A stretch of 64,000 nt of DNA from Actinernus sp. WN-2022. Taxonomy: Eukaryota > Cnidaria > Anthozoa > Actiniaria > Actinernidae. Location: positions 33,089,976 to 33,153,975 of the forward strand of contig JAOWCC010000019.1 of NCBI GenBank assembly GCA_030867875.1, written 5' to 3'. This document shows, piece by piece, positions 1 to 9,773 of this stretch (position 1 is the first letter of the stretch; the number at the start of each line of letters is the position of its first letter). The notes beneath the pieces are model-generated. The model was given only the letters and a program-made list of their open reading frames with translations, was not told the origin of the DNA and searched no databases. The position numbers and the translations under genes were made by a program.

Positions 1-1136
1 AAGTTGTCTCTGTTAATGGTACCCACTCCCAACCAAGATCTGTGATTTCTGGCGTACCCCAAGGGACAATCTTGGCTCCAATACTATTCCTACTATACAT
101 CAATGATATTTCGGACAATATTAGCTCACAGATTCGTTTATTCGCTGACGACAGTATCATTCATAGAGAAATTAATACACATCAAGACCATATTATTTTA
201 CAGGAAGACCTAAATAAGTTAAGCAAATGGGCTGAAACCTGGCAACTAAACTTTAATTTTTCCAAGTGCTACCACCTAGGTGTTACCAACAAGAGAATTC
301 CATCTTCCTTCTGTTATGTAATGGATGGTAAATCCATTTCTAAAGTTTCCTCTACCAAATACTTAGGTGTCAACTTTACTAGTAATCTTAGCTGGAATCT
401 TCATTGTGACACTATCTGTAAAAAGGCCAACAGCACCCTCGGTCTGCTTAGACGTATCCTTAGTGAATGCAGTACAAAGGTTAAATCTGGAGCTTATACT
501 AGTTTAGTTCGCCCTCAACTTGAATATGCTTGTTCTGCTTGGAATCCACATACCAAACGTAATATTAACAAAATTGAAATGGTTCAGCACAGAGCAGCTC
601 GTTTTGCCTTCAAAGATTACTCTAGATATAGCCATGTCACTCCTATGATAAATCAATTAGGATGGGTAACCTTAGAGCAGCGCAGGTTGCTATCCCAAGT
701 GTCCTTGTTCTTTAAGATCAATCAGGGTCTCGTTGGTATTAAGTTCCCCCAGGAAGTTACAGCTCTGACTAGAGCATCCAGGCTACCAAATCCCTGGCCT
801 TACCGTCAGCTTCAATGTTCTACAAACGTATATAAGTTCTCTTTTTATCCTAGATCAATAGTAGTTTGGAATAATATTCCTCTTAGTACCAGACCAGTAA
901 CTTTAGAAGAATTTAAGTCTATTGCCCTGCCATCCCTGGAGTCCCACTGAAATTCTCACTACTAGTATTATACATGTATACTAGCATATATATTATTTTA
1001 GTAATGTTTGTAATATTGTTACTGATTATAAATCTTTCACTATGCATAATTTCATAGCCGTAGAAGCTAAGTATACCGCCCTCCTAGTATAGTCTTGTAC
1101 TGATTTAGGAGTAACCCATTAAAGCATTAAAGCATA
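1..1136 (+). mobile_element. CR1/Jockey-like LINE, 5'-truncated, with 3' tail
   Basis: The frame is open from base 3 to a stop at 948-950 and encodes the C-terminal half of a non-LTR reverse transcriptase. Motif B (GVPQGTILAP) comes first, then the catalytic FADD box about 35 residues later, the KYLGV block, and the C-terminal region typical of CR1/Jockey-like LINEs (RPQLEYACSAWNP, then VVWNNIP near the end). The ATG-like start at 42 is really GTG inside the frame, so the 5' end is cut by the window edge or by truncation. The 3' UTR ends in a short tandem tail (ATTAAAGC repeated, about 1119-1136), as LINEs of this group often do. No stops interrupt the visible frame, so the copy is fairly young. 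Confidence 0.85.
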
Positions 1137-1384
1137 AACTGGCTTACATTTGAGAGATGAGACTCCAAACTAGAGAGAAAGTTCCTCGCGGGTCTTCCGC
1201 CATCTTGCTTTACTGTATTAAATTATGTAAATAAATTAACCTGGCGATTGTTGCGTGACCAGCACAGTGCAATCTGATTGGTGTGAATTTGACCTTTAAC
1301 GCATGTGCAGAAATTTTGCGACACCCAACAAAAAAAACGGCTTGCATTTTAAGACTCGGTGCTGCCACAGGCAGCCCGAGTAAT
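1136..1384 (+). repeat. Dispersed ~250-bp repeat ending in a strong hairpin (copy 1)
   Basis: It begins at the end of the LINE tail and closes with a hairpin at 1354-1381. The arms are ACTCGG+GCTGCC and GGCAGC+CCGAGT, with a 3-nt loop and one bulged base. The same sequence recurs at 28488-28752 (plus) and 41540-41692 (minus, partial). All three end at the hairpin plus AAT and then diverge, so this is a true element boundary. A hairpin next to one end recalls non-autonomous Helitrons, but no CTRR terminus is visible. The family is not identified. Confidence 0.7.
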
Positions 1385-3124
1385 AATTTTGTGGTATTTA
1401 AATAAAATTGTTGTTGTTGTAGAAGTCCTATGGAACTCTGTGTAAACTTATTACTACTGACATTTAATTCGCGCTTCTCTTCAGTCTACACTGAAGATCA
1501 GGAGCTTTAATTCATTGTGGTCTGGAGATGCATGGGGTCATAGTAAGAGGATCTCTAGCTTGCATAGGTATACTTGGACGTTTTAATTAAAGCTATTTTG
1601 CCTCGATCTTGCGTTTCAAAAAAATGTAGCGGGTGGGGTAGTGAATTATGGTAACAATGCGTGATCGGAGCGCGGAAGATCACAAAATTGGAGTCGGTCA
1701 GAATTTCTTTAAAGTTTCTGTCGTACCGCACTAGTGTGTTCTTGTGTGTCATAAGGAAATTAACATTATTTTCTGCCAGACTGTACATTTCTCACTTCCT
1801 GTGACAAGCTGGGTTAACTAGCCTCGCTTTGATGCCTTTATGAATAAGGTCAATAAAATGAAAGGAATGATATATATGGAAAATGCATTATGTTGGGAAC
1901 AAAAGCATTTCCTTCATTGTATAAGCTGTATTTATATAAACTAGTCGTAGCTATCGCTAAAGTGCCAACGAAAACAAAAACCCAGAAAAATTGCCTCCGC
2001 CTGATCTGAATATGATACGCTGATAAACGAGAATAGCAATTATATTTATAGTTTGTTTATATTTTAATAAATCACGATGGAACACTTTGTAACTGTGCAT
2101 TAGAAAACTTAACTGTATATTTCACTTCATGGTTATTCCTGACATTTTACTCTTATGGCACTTTGAGAATACATAAAATACAGTGCCTTGCAGCATATAA
2201 CAGCCAGGCGATGAGGGAGAGCAGACGAATTTAGAGCTGTAGAATAAGAAATATGGTTAGAGCCTAGAGGATACGGAGTGCTCGACACTGAATGTTTTGA
2301 AAGTTTGTCAGAGGGGATATTAGTGCTCCAACTGGGCTTCAAGAAACGAGAAAACAAAGGGTTTATCATGTTTATTGTATTTATTGAAATCATTGTTAAC
2401 GAAAGTCATTAAACAATTACAAGTATAACACATCTTAAATTGGCTCTGACTTTGGTTTACAGGACATTACACTACATTACATTTTCACAGAGTGATCGAG
2501 ATTTTACTGCATATCCACATATCCTCGGGCATCGGCTCTATATTGCTGCTGACTCGTTGGCAATATTAAAACCCAAGTGTTTACAGTGTAGAAATAATTA
2601 GTATCAAAGAGATTAATTGTTGGGTTGACCATGAACTCAATGTTCACATCTCTAGTCCTCTAGGTGTCTGAGTCAATGTTTATGTCTGGCTTTAAAGCTT
2701 TCAAAAATAAAATAAAACATAATTTATTGGAGTTATATATCTAGTTTGGAATCTTTTTCTTCACAAATTTATTTGCACTTATACCATATATTGCCGCCTA
2801 TACCATTTTATGATTTTCTATATAAACAATTAGCTTTGATACCATTTGTGTGTGTGTGTGTGTTTTTTTTTTAATTTAATTTCCTTCGTGTGTGTGTGTA
2901 TGTAAGAATTTTGATCATTTCGACCTTTATCTTTCAAATTAACAAATAAGCCACCCAGCTCGATTAGCTCTTTATAGTTATTCTGGGGGGAAATTTACCT
3001 GTTGTGTCGATAAACAATGTAAATTAGATAAGGATTTGTGGTAAATAAAAAGTAAATAAATAAATAAACATATTGCTGGACTAACTGGAACTAACGAGAA
3101 AGAGATATCAACCTTTGTAATAAC
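1385..3124. other. Intergenic AT-rich sequence
   Basis: Just after the hairpin repeat lies a short GTT tract following AATAAAATT (1403-1420), like the 3' tail of another LINE. Two TG microsatellites sit near 2847-2865 and 2889-2900. Short ORFs on the minus strand (1555-1788, 2133-2393) resemble nothing I know and have no splice or poly(A) context. No gene is supported. Confidence 0.5.
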
Positions 3125-3131
3125 TTTTGAA

Positions 3132-3334
3132 TCGGGGGTAGAAGCGGAATATTGAATATTGAAAACTGAGGAATATTGAATATTTGCCTGAAAAATATAC
3201 GGCTGAATACTTTCGAAAATTAAAAAGAATAAGGAATATCCAATTTTTTTTTAGTATGGAATGGGAATATTTACCCCAGGAGAGCAGAGGAATACGGAAT
3301 TTTTAGAGTGAAAATATTCCGCTTCTACCCCCGA
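3132..3334. mobile_element. MITE with 7-bp target duplication
   Basis: Terminal inverted repeats TCGGGGGTAGAAGCGGAATA at 3132 and its complement ending at 3334 are near perfect. They are flanked by the direct repeat TTTTGAA at 3125-3131 and 3335-3341. The interior is AT-rich with repeated GAATATT and has no coding capacity. TSD length and size suggest a hAT-like non-autonomous element. Confidence 0.85.
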
Positions 3335-3348
3335 TTTTGAACACTACG

Positions 3349-3389
3349 TTCGATGTGAACACGCTGGTTCGATGTGAACACGCTGGTTC
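3349..3389 (+). repeat. Two tandem copies of a ~21-bp unit
   Basis: The unit TTCGATGTGAACACGCTGG occurs twice in tandem just downstream of the MITE at 3132-3334, followed by a third partial match (GGTTCGATTTTAGCAC). Confidence 0.6.
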
Positions 3390-3535
3390 GATTTTAGCAC
3401 TTTTTGCTCGATTTTGAACCAATTGGTTCGATTCAGTTCACGGTACAGAATTACTCACAGTTCAACACCACAAAAAGAAAGCAAATTATTTAAGCAAATC
3501 AGAATGTTTTCAATGCGAAGAAAGGAATACTTTAC

Positions 3536-3630
3536 CTCGTCCTCGCATTCAGCACCGCCACTTCGACGATCAACACGACCACGTGAGATTCCATGACGTC
3601 ACACGCAAAAACTCGCGCTGTGATTGGTTT
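3536..3630 (-). promoter_or_regulatory. Possible promoter: CCAAT, CRE and E-box cluster
   Basis: Read on the minus strand there is CCAAT (3627-3623), a perfect CRE TGACGTCA (3601-3594), the E-box CACGTG (3585-3580), then a GC-richer stretch ending at a possible splice donor GAG|GTAAAG near 3536. This is the order of a CpG-type promoter with a short first exon. No downstream exon was found, so the call is tentative. Confidence 0.25.
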
Positions 3631-3799
3631 TATTTCCTTCTATTGTTACATTACAATTTTCGATCGAGATTTTTTCTGCCTGCAAAATACCTCGTGTGCC
3701 TCGTACGCGCATCGGCTCTATAATGCTGCCGCCTCACGATCCTCGCCTCTTGGCTCGGATCGCTCGTTGGCAATTAATTGACCCTTCTCAGATAGCCGG

Positions 3800-3882
3800 T
3801 CATGTTCACTACAAACAATAGGTTTTGTAAGGTCAGCCTCGAACCGAGTAGCTTCAAAACGAGGTTAGACTAGCAAAAACAA
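3800..3882 (+). repeat. Dispersed AGCCTCG-type repeat, copy 1
   Basis: The stretch with AACAATAG, then AGCCTCGAACCGAGTAG and AAAACGAGGTTAGA, matches repeats at about 31980-32065 and twice at 61445-61540 (TAGCCTCGCACTGAGCAG followed by TTCAGAACGAG). It contains short inverted CTCG motifs. Family unknown. Confidence 0.55.
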
Positions 3883-3961
3883 AGGTTTTTATCCTCCTGG
3901 ACTCAATGAGAGGACAGATATTACATTTACTACATGTTTGACAAAACAAACTATACAATTT

Positions 3962-3967
3962 TATTTC
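3962..3967 (-). terminator. Poly(A) signal AATAAA for the 4043-5161 ORF
   Basis: TTTATT on the plus strand is AATAAA on the minus strand, about 76 bp after the stop codon of the 372-residue ORF. The spacing fits a short 3' UTR. Confidence 0.5.
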
Positions 3968-4042
3968 CTACTGAGATGGCTGAACTAATGTATAACCATT
4001 ATACTAGTTTCAAAGTAAAGCAATTCATCATTTGAACAAAAA

Positions 4043-5161
4043 TCAGCTTGCATGGTTCTGACCTGATTCGCTAATCTGTGACGGTCCATACCCCAGTTCG
4101 TCATACTGGGTAAAATTGATAAGTCTTAATTCCATAAGGATAGGCTCTATCTTGGTACTCCAGGCCGGCTTTACTGCAGTCGGCCCGGACAGACCATCAA
4201 GCCCGCGTCTGCGTTCCTCAAGTCTTTCTAAGGTGCTGGCAAGAGCGGAGTCGATAGAGAAAGGACTGTTTGGAGAACTCAAAGATAAATTACCTGATGT
4301 TTGTCTACTCCCTGAGCCAGATTTATTTATTCTGTGTGCTCTCATTGCTGAACCCTGTGTCTTTTCTCGTCGTGGTGGAGAGGTGGGTGTTAAAGGGAGG
4401 CTTCGAAAAAATCCACACGATTGTGCTCTTGTTAGGTCCCTGATGTAGCTGACCCGGCTGGAATATCCGCTGTCTTCACGAGGTGGAGACGGACTTGGGG
4501 TGGGCTTAGTAACAGCACATGGCGATGAGCTTCTTCCCGTCACGGTCCCTTCCTCCAGTCCCTCCACTGTATGCTCCTGCCAGTTGTCCGAAATCTCATT
4601 CACAAACCGCATTTCCTCATCAATGTCGTCATCAAAGTCATAGTCGTGTTTGCTGTAATGAGTGGTTATGAAAGCTGAGAACGGGTCCCTATCGAGGCGA
4701 TCAAGGGACGGTGTCTCCTCGCAGTCCATTATTGCAGCATAACGCTCTCTTCGCTTTATACAATCCGAACATAGATTAGGTCCTAGGAGTTCACAGAAGT
4801 GTCGACAGAGCTGTGAGTCGTTCAATACATCCTGTCTATTACAAGTGGTTTCGGGACAAATAGGTGTCCCCGATGCGCTGGATACACGGTTTAGTATCTT
4901 TTTAAAACGAGGTCGGGACTTCTGCTTCTCGGTATGTTTTACTAACGGAGGAAAACAGCCATATTGAGCTCGCCTTTGATTGTCTTGAAGCAGAGTCTGT
5001 GCAGTTGTCCGTCTTTCTAATTCCCAGGCAAACTGTAGCTGTAAATTGGCTATACTGTCAAGTCGCCTGGGAAATCGATTAATCCTTTGCCTTGTTGCCT
5101 TTCTCTGTGGTTGTTTCTTGTACAGCCACTCAAATTCTCTTGCCGAAGCAGACACAGCCAT
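4043..5161 (-). CDS. Single-exon protein of unknown family, 372 aa
   Basis: I do not recognise this protein. The ATG at 5161-5159 opens a 372-codon frame. A TTG two codons upstream is not a likely eukaryotic start. Residues 10-95 are basic and helix-prone (EFEWLYKKQPQRKATRQR, then many Arg/Lys). Residues 102-147 hold seven cysteines, including a C-x3-C and a C-x2-C pair (LCRHFCEL, LCSDCIKRRERY), a possible small metal-binding knuckle. Residues 171-186 are acidic (DYDFDDDIDEE). Residues 211-310 are rich in Ser and Pro with several SP/TP sites and look disordered. A short charged helix follows (LERLEERRRG). There is no signal peptide or membrane segment, so a cytoplasmic or nuclear protein is likely. 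The length without stops, the domain-like composition and a downstream AATAAA argue for a real host gene; the terminal exon of a spliced gene or a retrocopy are alternatives. Confidence 0.65.
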   Translation of the reverse strand: MAVSASAREFEWLYKKQPQRKATRQRINRFPRRLDSIANLQLQFAWELERRTTAQTLLQDNQRRAQYGCFPPLVKHTEKQKSRPRFKKILNRVSSASGTPICPETTCNRQDVLNDSQLCRHFCELLGPNLCSDCIKRRERYAAIMDCEETPSLDRLDRDPFSAFITTHYSKHDYDFDDDIDEEMRFVNEISDNWQEHTVEGLEEGTVTGRSSSPCAVTKPTPSPSPPREDSGYSSRVSYIRDLTRAQSCGFFRSLPLTPTSPPRREKTQGSAMRAHRINKSGSGSRQTSGNLSLSSPNSPFSIDSALASTLERLEERRRGLDGLSGPTAVKPAWSTKIEPILMELRLINFTQYDELGYGPSQISESGQNHAS

Positions 5162-5785
5162 TGTCAAATCCAGAGAACATGTAGAGTCTTGTAATCACTG
5201 ACCCAAATCGGTAAATTTACAATAAAGTGGTTGGTATTTGGATGACTAAAATGCTCCCAAACAGTAATGCAACAGCACTTGATCTTGAAGTGAAGTACGA
5301 GCATTACATAGTGTACAATTCAAGAACAAATGTACACAATTTCATCAAGATTTCACCACCTTGGTAACACGCAAGTGTAATGGAATTTGACGCACAATTA
5401 TAATCTGTTGTCAAACATTCCAAGTTTCAGATTACACAAAGCAGCTATGTCACGCGTGACTAGTTCCAGTCTTTTTGGGCGAATATAAATCAATCAATAA
5501 ATTAAATACATCTAGAACAGATTTTAATATAAGGAAAACAGCACAGGCTTACCATCATCTAAGTTTGTACCTCAAAATTGGTTTTAGGTTCTCTGGATGA
5601 TGTTGATGTGGAGTTATATTTTCACTCCTAGAATGGACCTTTAGCTATACTATTATTTAGTTATACTATTTTGCTACTTCAAGTTTTGGTCTACGTCACT
5701 TCCCGTTTCCGCAGTTTCTATTGCGAAATTTACCACATTTATAGATCTTCTTACCTTAGAGCTCTTCACTTGTAACATCTAGTAC
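5162..5785. other. Upstream region of the 372-aa ORF
   Basis: No ORF, repeat or clear core promoter is recognised. The minus-strand promoter and 5' UTR of the neighbouring ORF should lie here, but no TATA box stands out. Confidence 0.4.
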
Positions 5786-5852
5786 CTGAAGAAGGCTGGT
5801 TTGGCCAGCCGAAATATTGTAATATTTAATATAAAATCCTACGTTGTGTCAG
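5786..5852 (+). repeat. Stem-loop repeat with CTGAAGA...GAAA core (copy 1)
   Basis: CTGAAGA at 5786-5792 is followed by a GGCTGG/CCAGCC stem-loop and GAAA at 5811-5814, then a conserved tail reaching CCTACGTTGTG. A near-identical copy lies inverted at 9039-9110. The order CUGANGA - stem - GAAA is that of a hammerhead ribozyme core, as found in Penelope-like elements and retrozymes. A convincing stem I is missing in both copies, so activity is doubtful. Such motifs are also common in the 3' ends of invertebrate retroelements. Confidence 0.6.
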
Positions 5853-5858
5853 GAGCCC

Positions 5859-5949
5859 TAGTCTCCCTCGCAGCCTCTTTTAGTGTCGGGCTCCCTGTGC
5901 TCCCTCCCCACAGGGAGCCCGACACTAAAAGAGGCTGCGAGGGAGACTA
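5859..5949. mobile_element. Foldback MITE with perfect 41-bp arms
   Basis: The arms 5859-5899 and 5909-5949 are exact reverse complements with a 9-nt loop. The direct repeat AGGAGCCC flanks the element (5851-5858 and 5951-5958). The terminus TAGTCTCCCTCGCAGCC resembles the ends of the long-TIR elements at 25101-30149 and 39890-40543 (TAGCCTCC, TTYGCAG, GTCGG), so all three may be mobilised by the same transposase. Confidence 0.85.
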
Positions 5950-6204
5950 CAGGAGCCCATGTCTGGCCTTATTTTCTAATTTTTTAATATCTGTAAAAAT
6001 CCCCATCGTTAACCGAGACACGAGGCGGATCCAGGCCGGGGTTCGATCCAATCCCCCTTTCTCTCGCTCGCTTAGAAAAGAAAGAAAAGACAACAAAGAA
6101 ATTGCCAAATACTTTGGTGCTGGCGTAGACACTGGACATTTTATTAGCTCTTTGTACTGCATAGGTCAGTACATCAGATAATAAACTCTTAACACTAGGG
6201 TGGT

Positions 6205-6294
6205 CCCTTCATGTAGGCAACACATGAATTGCTATCAAAATACAATAGAACTAACACAATACAAAACAATGGAACGAAATACACAATACAATTT
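6205..6294 (-). repeat. Truncated LINE 3'-tail repeat, inverted
   Basis: CCCTTCATGTAGG followed by a CAATACAATAGAAC-rich stretch is the reverse complement of the tail units at 7725-7857 and 24179-24316. It abuts the LINE pseudogene that follows, so that pseudogene has the same tail family at both ends in opposite orientation. Confidence 0.6.
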
Positions 6295-7713
6295 CTGCAC
6301 CATGCTCTCTTCTCTAGACACGTCCAAAGCTACTGGTCCCGACAACCTACCGGCCATCATACTAAAGAACTGCGCTGAAGCTTTAGCGCCATCTTTAACT
6401 GTTTTTATTAATGTTTCACTTAGAACTGGTCTTTTTATTTCTGTATGGAAACTAGCTAACATTCCTCCGGTTTATATAAAAGGTAACCGATCTGAGGTCG
6501 AGAACTTTCGCCAGATTTCGCTCTTGCCCATCGTTTCTAAGTTACAAGAGAAGTGCGTCGCTTCTAAACTTGTTCCTCACGTTTCTGTAATTTTACGCCA
6601 TTCTCAATATGGTTTCCAACAGGGTCTTTCTTGCACCGGTCAACTTGTTGAGGTTTTCCACGATATTTGTAATAATTTAGATAAGGGGTATGAGAGTGAT
6701 ATTATTTATCTTGATTTCGCAAAAGCTTTCGATTCAGTGTGCCACCAGACTGCTATGGAAGCTCCAATACTATGGAGTTAGCGGTTCTTTGCTTAAGTGC
6801 TTTGGTAATTACCTGACTGGAAGGATGCAGCGCGTTATCATAAATGGCTCTTATTCTTCGTGGGAGGTTGTTAAATCGGGAGTTTCTCAAGGCTCAATTC
6901 TAGGTCCTGCATAGTTTCTTCTTTATGTTAACGATATGCCAGATGTCGTGCGGAACTCCAGCACTGATTTCTATGTTCGCTGACGACTCGAAGTGTTACA
7001 AAGTCATCACTTCTATACGTCGGATTCTGCCTCCCTCCAGTCAGATCTTGATGCTCTAAGTGAGTGGTCTTCATGTAATGAACTAAACTTTCAACCGAAA
7101 AAATGTGAAAACCTTCGTATCAGTCGTAAACGATACAGCTTTGACCGTTCCTACTTCATCAGTTAATTTTGACGTTAAGTTAAGTTGTGAACCCACTCAA
7201 AGGGATCTTGGTGTCACGATTACGAGTGACCTATCATGGAATCACCACATTGACACAATAACTGCGAAAGCAAATCGAATGCTTGGGTTTCTAAAGCGAA
7301 ACTGTACAAGGGACCTACCTACCAACTCCATAAAGACTCTGTACGTAGCCCTGGTCAGATCTCACTTAGGATACTGTAGTCAGTTATGAGCTCCTCAATC
7401 TGTTATTAGAAACACTAGGCTTATAGAATCTATTCAACGCAGGGCAACTAGATTTATCTGTAAAACTTGCCTCGACCTAGCTATAAAGATCGTTTGGTGT
7501 CCTTAAACCTTTTACCTATCAATTACTGGTTAGAATACCTAGATCTTGTCTTCTTTTACAAATGCAAGTCTAATGCTATTAGTATTGACATCACTAAATA
7601 CGCGAGCTCGTGTTCCGGTCGTTCCCGCCGTGCTTACTCTGGTTTGTACTTTAGGCAATCTGTCATTCCCAGGACGTCCAGCTTTAGGGACTCGTATTCA
7701 AGTTACAGATAAG
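6295..7713 (+). pseudogene. Degenerate LINE reverse transcriptase
   Basis: Fragments in three frames together follow a Jockey/CR1-like RT. About 6300-6770 carries TSKATGPDNLP, then FRQISLLPIVSKL, QYGFQQGLSCT and IYLDFAKAFDSV. About 6750-6970 carries GVSQGSILGPA, then an in-frame stop and a shifted catalytic region. 7105-7389 carries DLGVTITSDLSWNHHID and KTLYVALVRSHLGYCSQ. 7467-7712 carries the end region (YWLEYLDLVFFYKCK). At least three frameshifts and two stops show it is dead. The same C-terminal block recurs at 50140-50215 on the minus strand. Confidence 0.85.
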
Positions 7714-7724
7714 AGCCGGGCCGT

Positions 7725-7857
7725 CCCTTCATGTAGGACGACACGAATTGCTACCAAATTGTATTGTATTGTGTTGCGTTCTATTGATTGTATTGAATTG
7801 TATTGTGTTGTATTCTATTGTATTTTGGTAAAAATTCGTGTCGTCCTACATAAAGGG
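7725..7857 (+). repeat. LINE 3'-tail unit with inverted ends
   Basis: CCCTTCATGTAGGACGACAC at the left is matched by its complement (GTCGTCCTACATAAAGGG) at the right. Between them lies about 70 bp of TTGTATTCTATTG-type simple sequence. A second full copy is at 24179-24316 and a half copy at 6205-6294. It overlaps the end of the LINE pseudogene, so it is probably its 3' UTR. Confidence 0.65.
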
Positions 7858-8854
7858 ATTGCCAGAGCCCAGCTGTATCGGGAGAGATCGGGCATTCGTG
7901 CGCTCGTACACGTATTTTTTGCGGCTTGGGAAGGAAAGGGTTTTGAATTCAATAGGGAATCTTGAGCGGGGGTGAATTAATAGCATAATTTGGAAATTTC
8001 AGGGATTAAGAGTTTGAAACTTCAAAACTCGAACGACTTCAAAATTTTATTGATGCTCCGTGATTGCGCGTTAAGGTTGTGCTCATCAAGGAGTGCATTT
8101 GTAAAACATTATTTGTGTTTCTTGGGAATTTGCTCGTGCTATATATTTGTCAAGCTTCTGTTCACCAATAACAAAGTGAGAAATAAACAATACAACGAGT
8201 ATTGCTATCATGGGAGATCATGTAGAATATGATTCAGAATTATTTCGATCGAACTGCGGTTTCGTTCAGTCAGGTTGCTGGTATCCATCATGGCCGAGTT
8301 TTCACGATTTGCACAGTGCTCCTTTAACGAGTCAGAGGAAAGGGAACGGTACCTCAAGGCAATACCGAAGACAACTAACGATACGACGAAGTGGGGAATA
8401 AACATTTACAGGAAATGGGCCCACGGCAGAGTGAACAAAATTGCAGCGTTGGAGTTGGCTGTTGGAGCACATGATACGAGCGTTGTACAGTCGCTTGATA
8501 CTGACCATGCATTAGTCTAAGAAGAGATGACGCCGTTTCATTAACCTTCTGGCAGGGAAGTTAGGAATAAGGTTGGAGAGCTTTATCCGATGAAAACGTT
8601 ACACCACATAGTTTGCAGCTTAAGCGAAAATTTGAACAAGTCGGCCGTGACGATACGAACCCAATCGATAAAAGTAACAGCATGCAGGTAAGAACATTAC
8701 AAAAATGTTATTGGGAAATGGAAATACTAATTATTGAATATATGAATGGTAGAAAATCATTGAACTGCTCAGGAATATTTGAAGACAAGTGTTATAAATC
8801 GGTGTTCCCTTTGGCGTTTAACAAAATTTATTGTTCTAGCTGGCAGTTTGTGGG

Positions 8855-9290
8855 AAATATAAATACATTTTATAGCGTTACGGAATGTACATAAGTGGGT
8901 GCAGAATGTTATGTAATCCCGTTGGGATACCCGCGTTGAGTGTATAAAGAGGAGTGATTAATATGTGAGAATCAATCGAAATAGAAATGTACTGACTACA
9001 CACCTATGTATACGAAGTCCAAGGACTACGGCAAAGCTGACACAACGTAGGATTTTATATTGAATGTTACAATATTTCGGCTGGCAAAACCAGCCATCTT
9101 CAGCTACTAGATCAGTTTTACAAGTCTATGTAGACTTGATTGGCCAACATTATATACTGCTGTAATTATTCGTCCGACAAGTATCAATAAACGAGATGCC
9201 CGCCCCTTACCTGTTGTTTGTGTTTAATGCAGTTTAGCTATAAAATGTTTTATGCTCGTTTCAGTGGGATAAGAGCATAAATAAAGATTT
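8855..9290 (+). repeat. Dispersed repeat, interrupted copy
   Basis: The block at about 8870-8930 (CGTTACGGAATGTAC) and the block at 9180-9285 (ATCAATAAACGA, ATGCCCGCCCC, TTTTATGCTCGTT) match consecutive parts of 16430-16590. That shows a later insertion between them here. Confidence 0.6.
9039..9110 (-). repeat. Stem-loop repeat with CTGAAGA...GAAA core (copy 2, inverted)
   Basis: This is the reverse complement of the repeat at 5786-5852, with CTGAAGA, a TGGCTGG/CCAGCC stem and GAAA, and the same CCTACGTTGTG tail. The two copies face each other across 3.2 kb. Confidence 0.6.
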
Positions 9291-9773
9291 TATTTGGTTC
9301 TATAGTATTCTATTCCCTTAACTCATTTTTCTAGATGTGTTTGTTTTGTTTCAGTTTCTCAGTTTTCCGTACCGTGTTCTGGATTCAGAGATGGAAGAAG
9401 TTCATAGACAGCCGGTAGCCTGAATTTCAGCAGTCTCCTCCGGTTGAAATTCAGGCTAATAGACAATATTAATAGACAATGTCAATAACAAGCCCGTGAA
9501 GGCCCCAATACCGTTCTCGACGACGAGGTCTTTTGGGAGCTGCAACAGCGAAAAGTTTGTTAGACACTATTTACTTTTATAATGGTAAATTGTTTGGGTT
9601 GCGGGGTCATGAGCATAGGTTAATTCGTCAACATAATTTTGAATTGGACGATAATTTCATAAAATACCGTGACATTTTGAGTAAAACCTACCATGGAGGT
9701 TTGAAGGATTTGAAGAAAACGGCGAAGGTAATGAAACACATTTGTATGTGGCGCCGTTTATGACAAAATACCA

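Larger units (their letters stand above)
8290..9773 (+). pseudogene. Crypton-like (DUF3504/KIAA1958-type) gene remnant
   Basis: Two separated pieces look like one decayed gene. 8290-8520 starts MAEFSRFAQCSFNESEER and continues with IPKTTNDTTKWGINIYRKWA, like the N-terminal SAM-like region of Crypton-derived proteins. 9495-9773 carries AKSLLDTIYFYNGKLFGLRG and SKTYHGGLKDLKK, the signature of the central region in the same proteins, partly in another frame. The C-terminal tyrosine-recombinase catalytic part is absent. An unrelated insertion (about 8950-9180) containing the inverted stem-loop repeat lies between them. Family assignment is from memory of the motifs. Confidence 0.6.

Noticed and set aside
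42..44. Start codon for the first LINE ORF at base 42
   Set aside because: The codon is GTG within an open frame that reaches the window edge; it encodes Val in the conserved motif B region.
5786..5852. Active hammerhead ribozyme
   Set aside because: Core-like motif only; no complementary stem I can be drawn around either copy and the cleavage-site base is uncertain.
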